This document shows, piece after piece, positions 5,436-5,595 of a stretch of 5,595 nucleotides of DNA. A model generated the notes under the pieces. It had not been told where the DNA came from. It worked only from the letters and a program-made list of their open reading frames with translations, and ran no database searches. The translations under genes were made by a program, and so were the position numbers. The DNA comes from an archaeon. Lineage in GTDB: Archaea > Asgardarchaeota > Hermodarchaeia > Hermodarchaeales > Hermodarchaeaceae. Numbering within the stretch: position 1 is the stretch's first letter; each line of letters opens with the position of its first letter. The stretch spans positions 1-5,595 of the forward strand of contig JABXGX010000122.1 of NCBI GenBank assembly GCA_016550405.1. Reading direction: 5' to 3'.

Positions 5436-5595
5436 GTGCAGTTTTTTGATACTCATTCACATCTAGAGATGCCACGACTATTTCCGAAAGCTGAAGCGAT
5501 TATTCGACGTGCGAAGGAAGCAGGAGTCATCGGTGTCGTTGTGAGTGCCATTGAGCCAAAGTTTTATCCCAAAGCATTAGAGTTGAAAAAACGCT
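5436..5595 (+). CDS. TatD-type metal-dependent hydrolase (5' part only)
   Basis: Only the first 53 codons are present; the gene runs off the window. The reading frame starts at GTG 5436 and gives MQFFDTHSHLEMPR, in which D-T-H-S-H (5-9) is the HxH metal motif opening the TIM barrel of TatD nucleases. It is followed by a helix (KAEAIIRRAKEAG, 18-30), a hydrophobic strand (VIGVVVSAIEP, 31-41) and the FYPKALEL helix, the usual TatD order. TatD proteins are cytoplasmic Mg-dependent 3'-5' exonucleases linked to DNA repair and fragmentation. A related amidohydrolase-like enzyme with another substrate cannot be excluded from so short a piece. It is divergent from the carbamoyltransferase and shows no obvious functional tie to the metabolic genes. 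Confidence 0.7.
   Translation, partial: MQFFDTHSHLEMPRLFPKAEAIIRRAKEAGVIGVVVSAIEPKFYPKALELKKR

Noticed and set aside
1..5595. CRISPR array, mobile element or RNA gene
   Set aside because: No regularly spaced direct repeats, transposase-like frames, terminal inverted repeats or tRNA-like stem patterns were seen.

Overview
The window carries five complete protein genes and the start of a sixth. They are two amidohydrolases, two related carbamoyltransferases, a small MoaD/ThiS-type ubiquitin-fold protein and the first 53 codons of a TatD-type nuclease. The organism is probably an archaeon. The ubiquitin-fold protein resembles the archaeal MoaD-like group, the TatD start looks archaeal, most genes carry Shine-Dalgarno sites, and one internal gene has none and may be leaderless. 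No phylogenetic marker is present, so the assignment rests on protein style. Base composition looks moderate (mid-40s % GC by impression) and even across the window. I see no IS element, tRNA, rRNA or CRISPR array.

Layout. Bases 80-1411 (+) encode an SsnA-like amidohydrolase. Its stop codon overlaps that of a MoaD-like gene on the minus strand (1408-1695). A 116-bp divergent intergenic region with a small tandem repeat follows. Next is a second amidohydrolase of the 8-oxoguanine / S-adenosylhomocysteine (SAH) / 5'-deoxyadenosine deaminase type (1812-3203, +). A carbamoyltransferase with a proline-rich loop like the knotted AOTC/SOTC/YgeW enzymes follows 44 bp downstream on the same strand (3248-4309). 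A paralogous carbamoyltransferase (4325-5344, -) faces it tail to tail, 15 bp away. A 91-bp divergent gap separates it from the TatD start (5436 to the window end, +).

How the genes may work together. An SsnA-like protein, a purine-deaminase-like amidohydrolase and a YgeW/AOTC-like transcarbamylase recall the bacterial xdh-yge-ssnA purine-catabolism locus. There, ring amines and ureas are removed and a carbamoyl group is recovered as carbamoyl phosphate. By inference, this window holds part of a nitrogen-salvage pathway: two amidohydrolases act on a heterocycle or its ring-opened product, and one or both transcarbamylases phosphorolyse a ureido product. The MoaD-like protein could serve a molybdenum or tungsten cofactor enzyme of such a pathway, or be a protein modifier or sulfur carrier. 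No dehydrogenase, carbamate kinase, YgeX or YgeY is in view, so the pathway is a hypothesis. The most notable points are the diverged paralogous carbamoyltransferases, the altered loop in the second copy and the masked diglycine of the MoaD-like protein.
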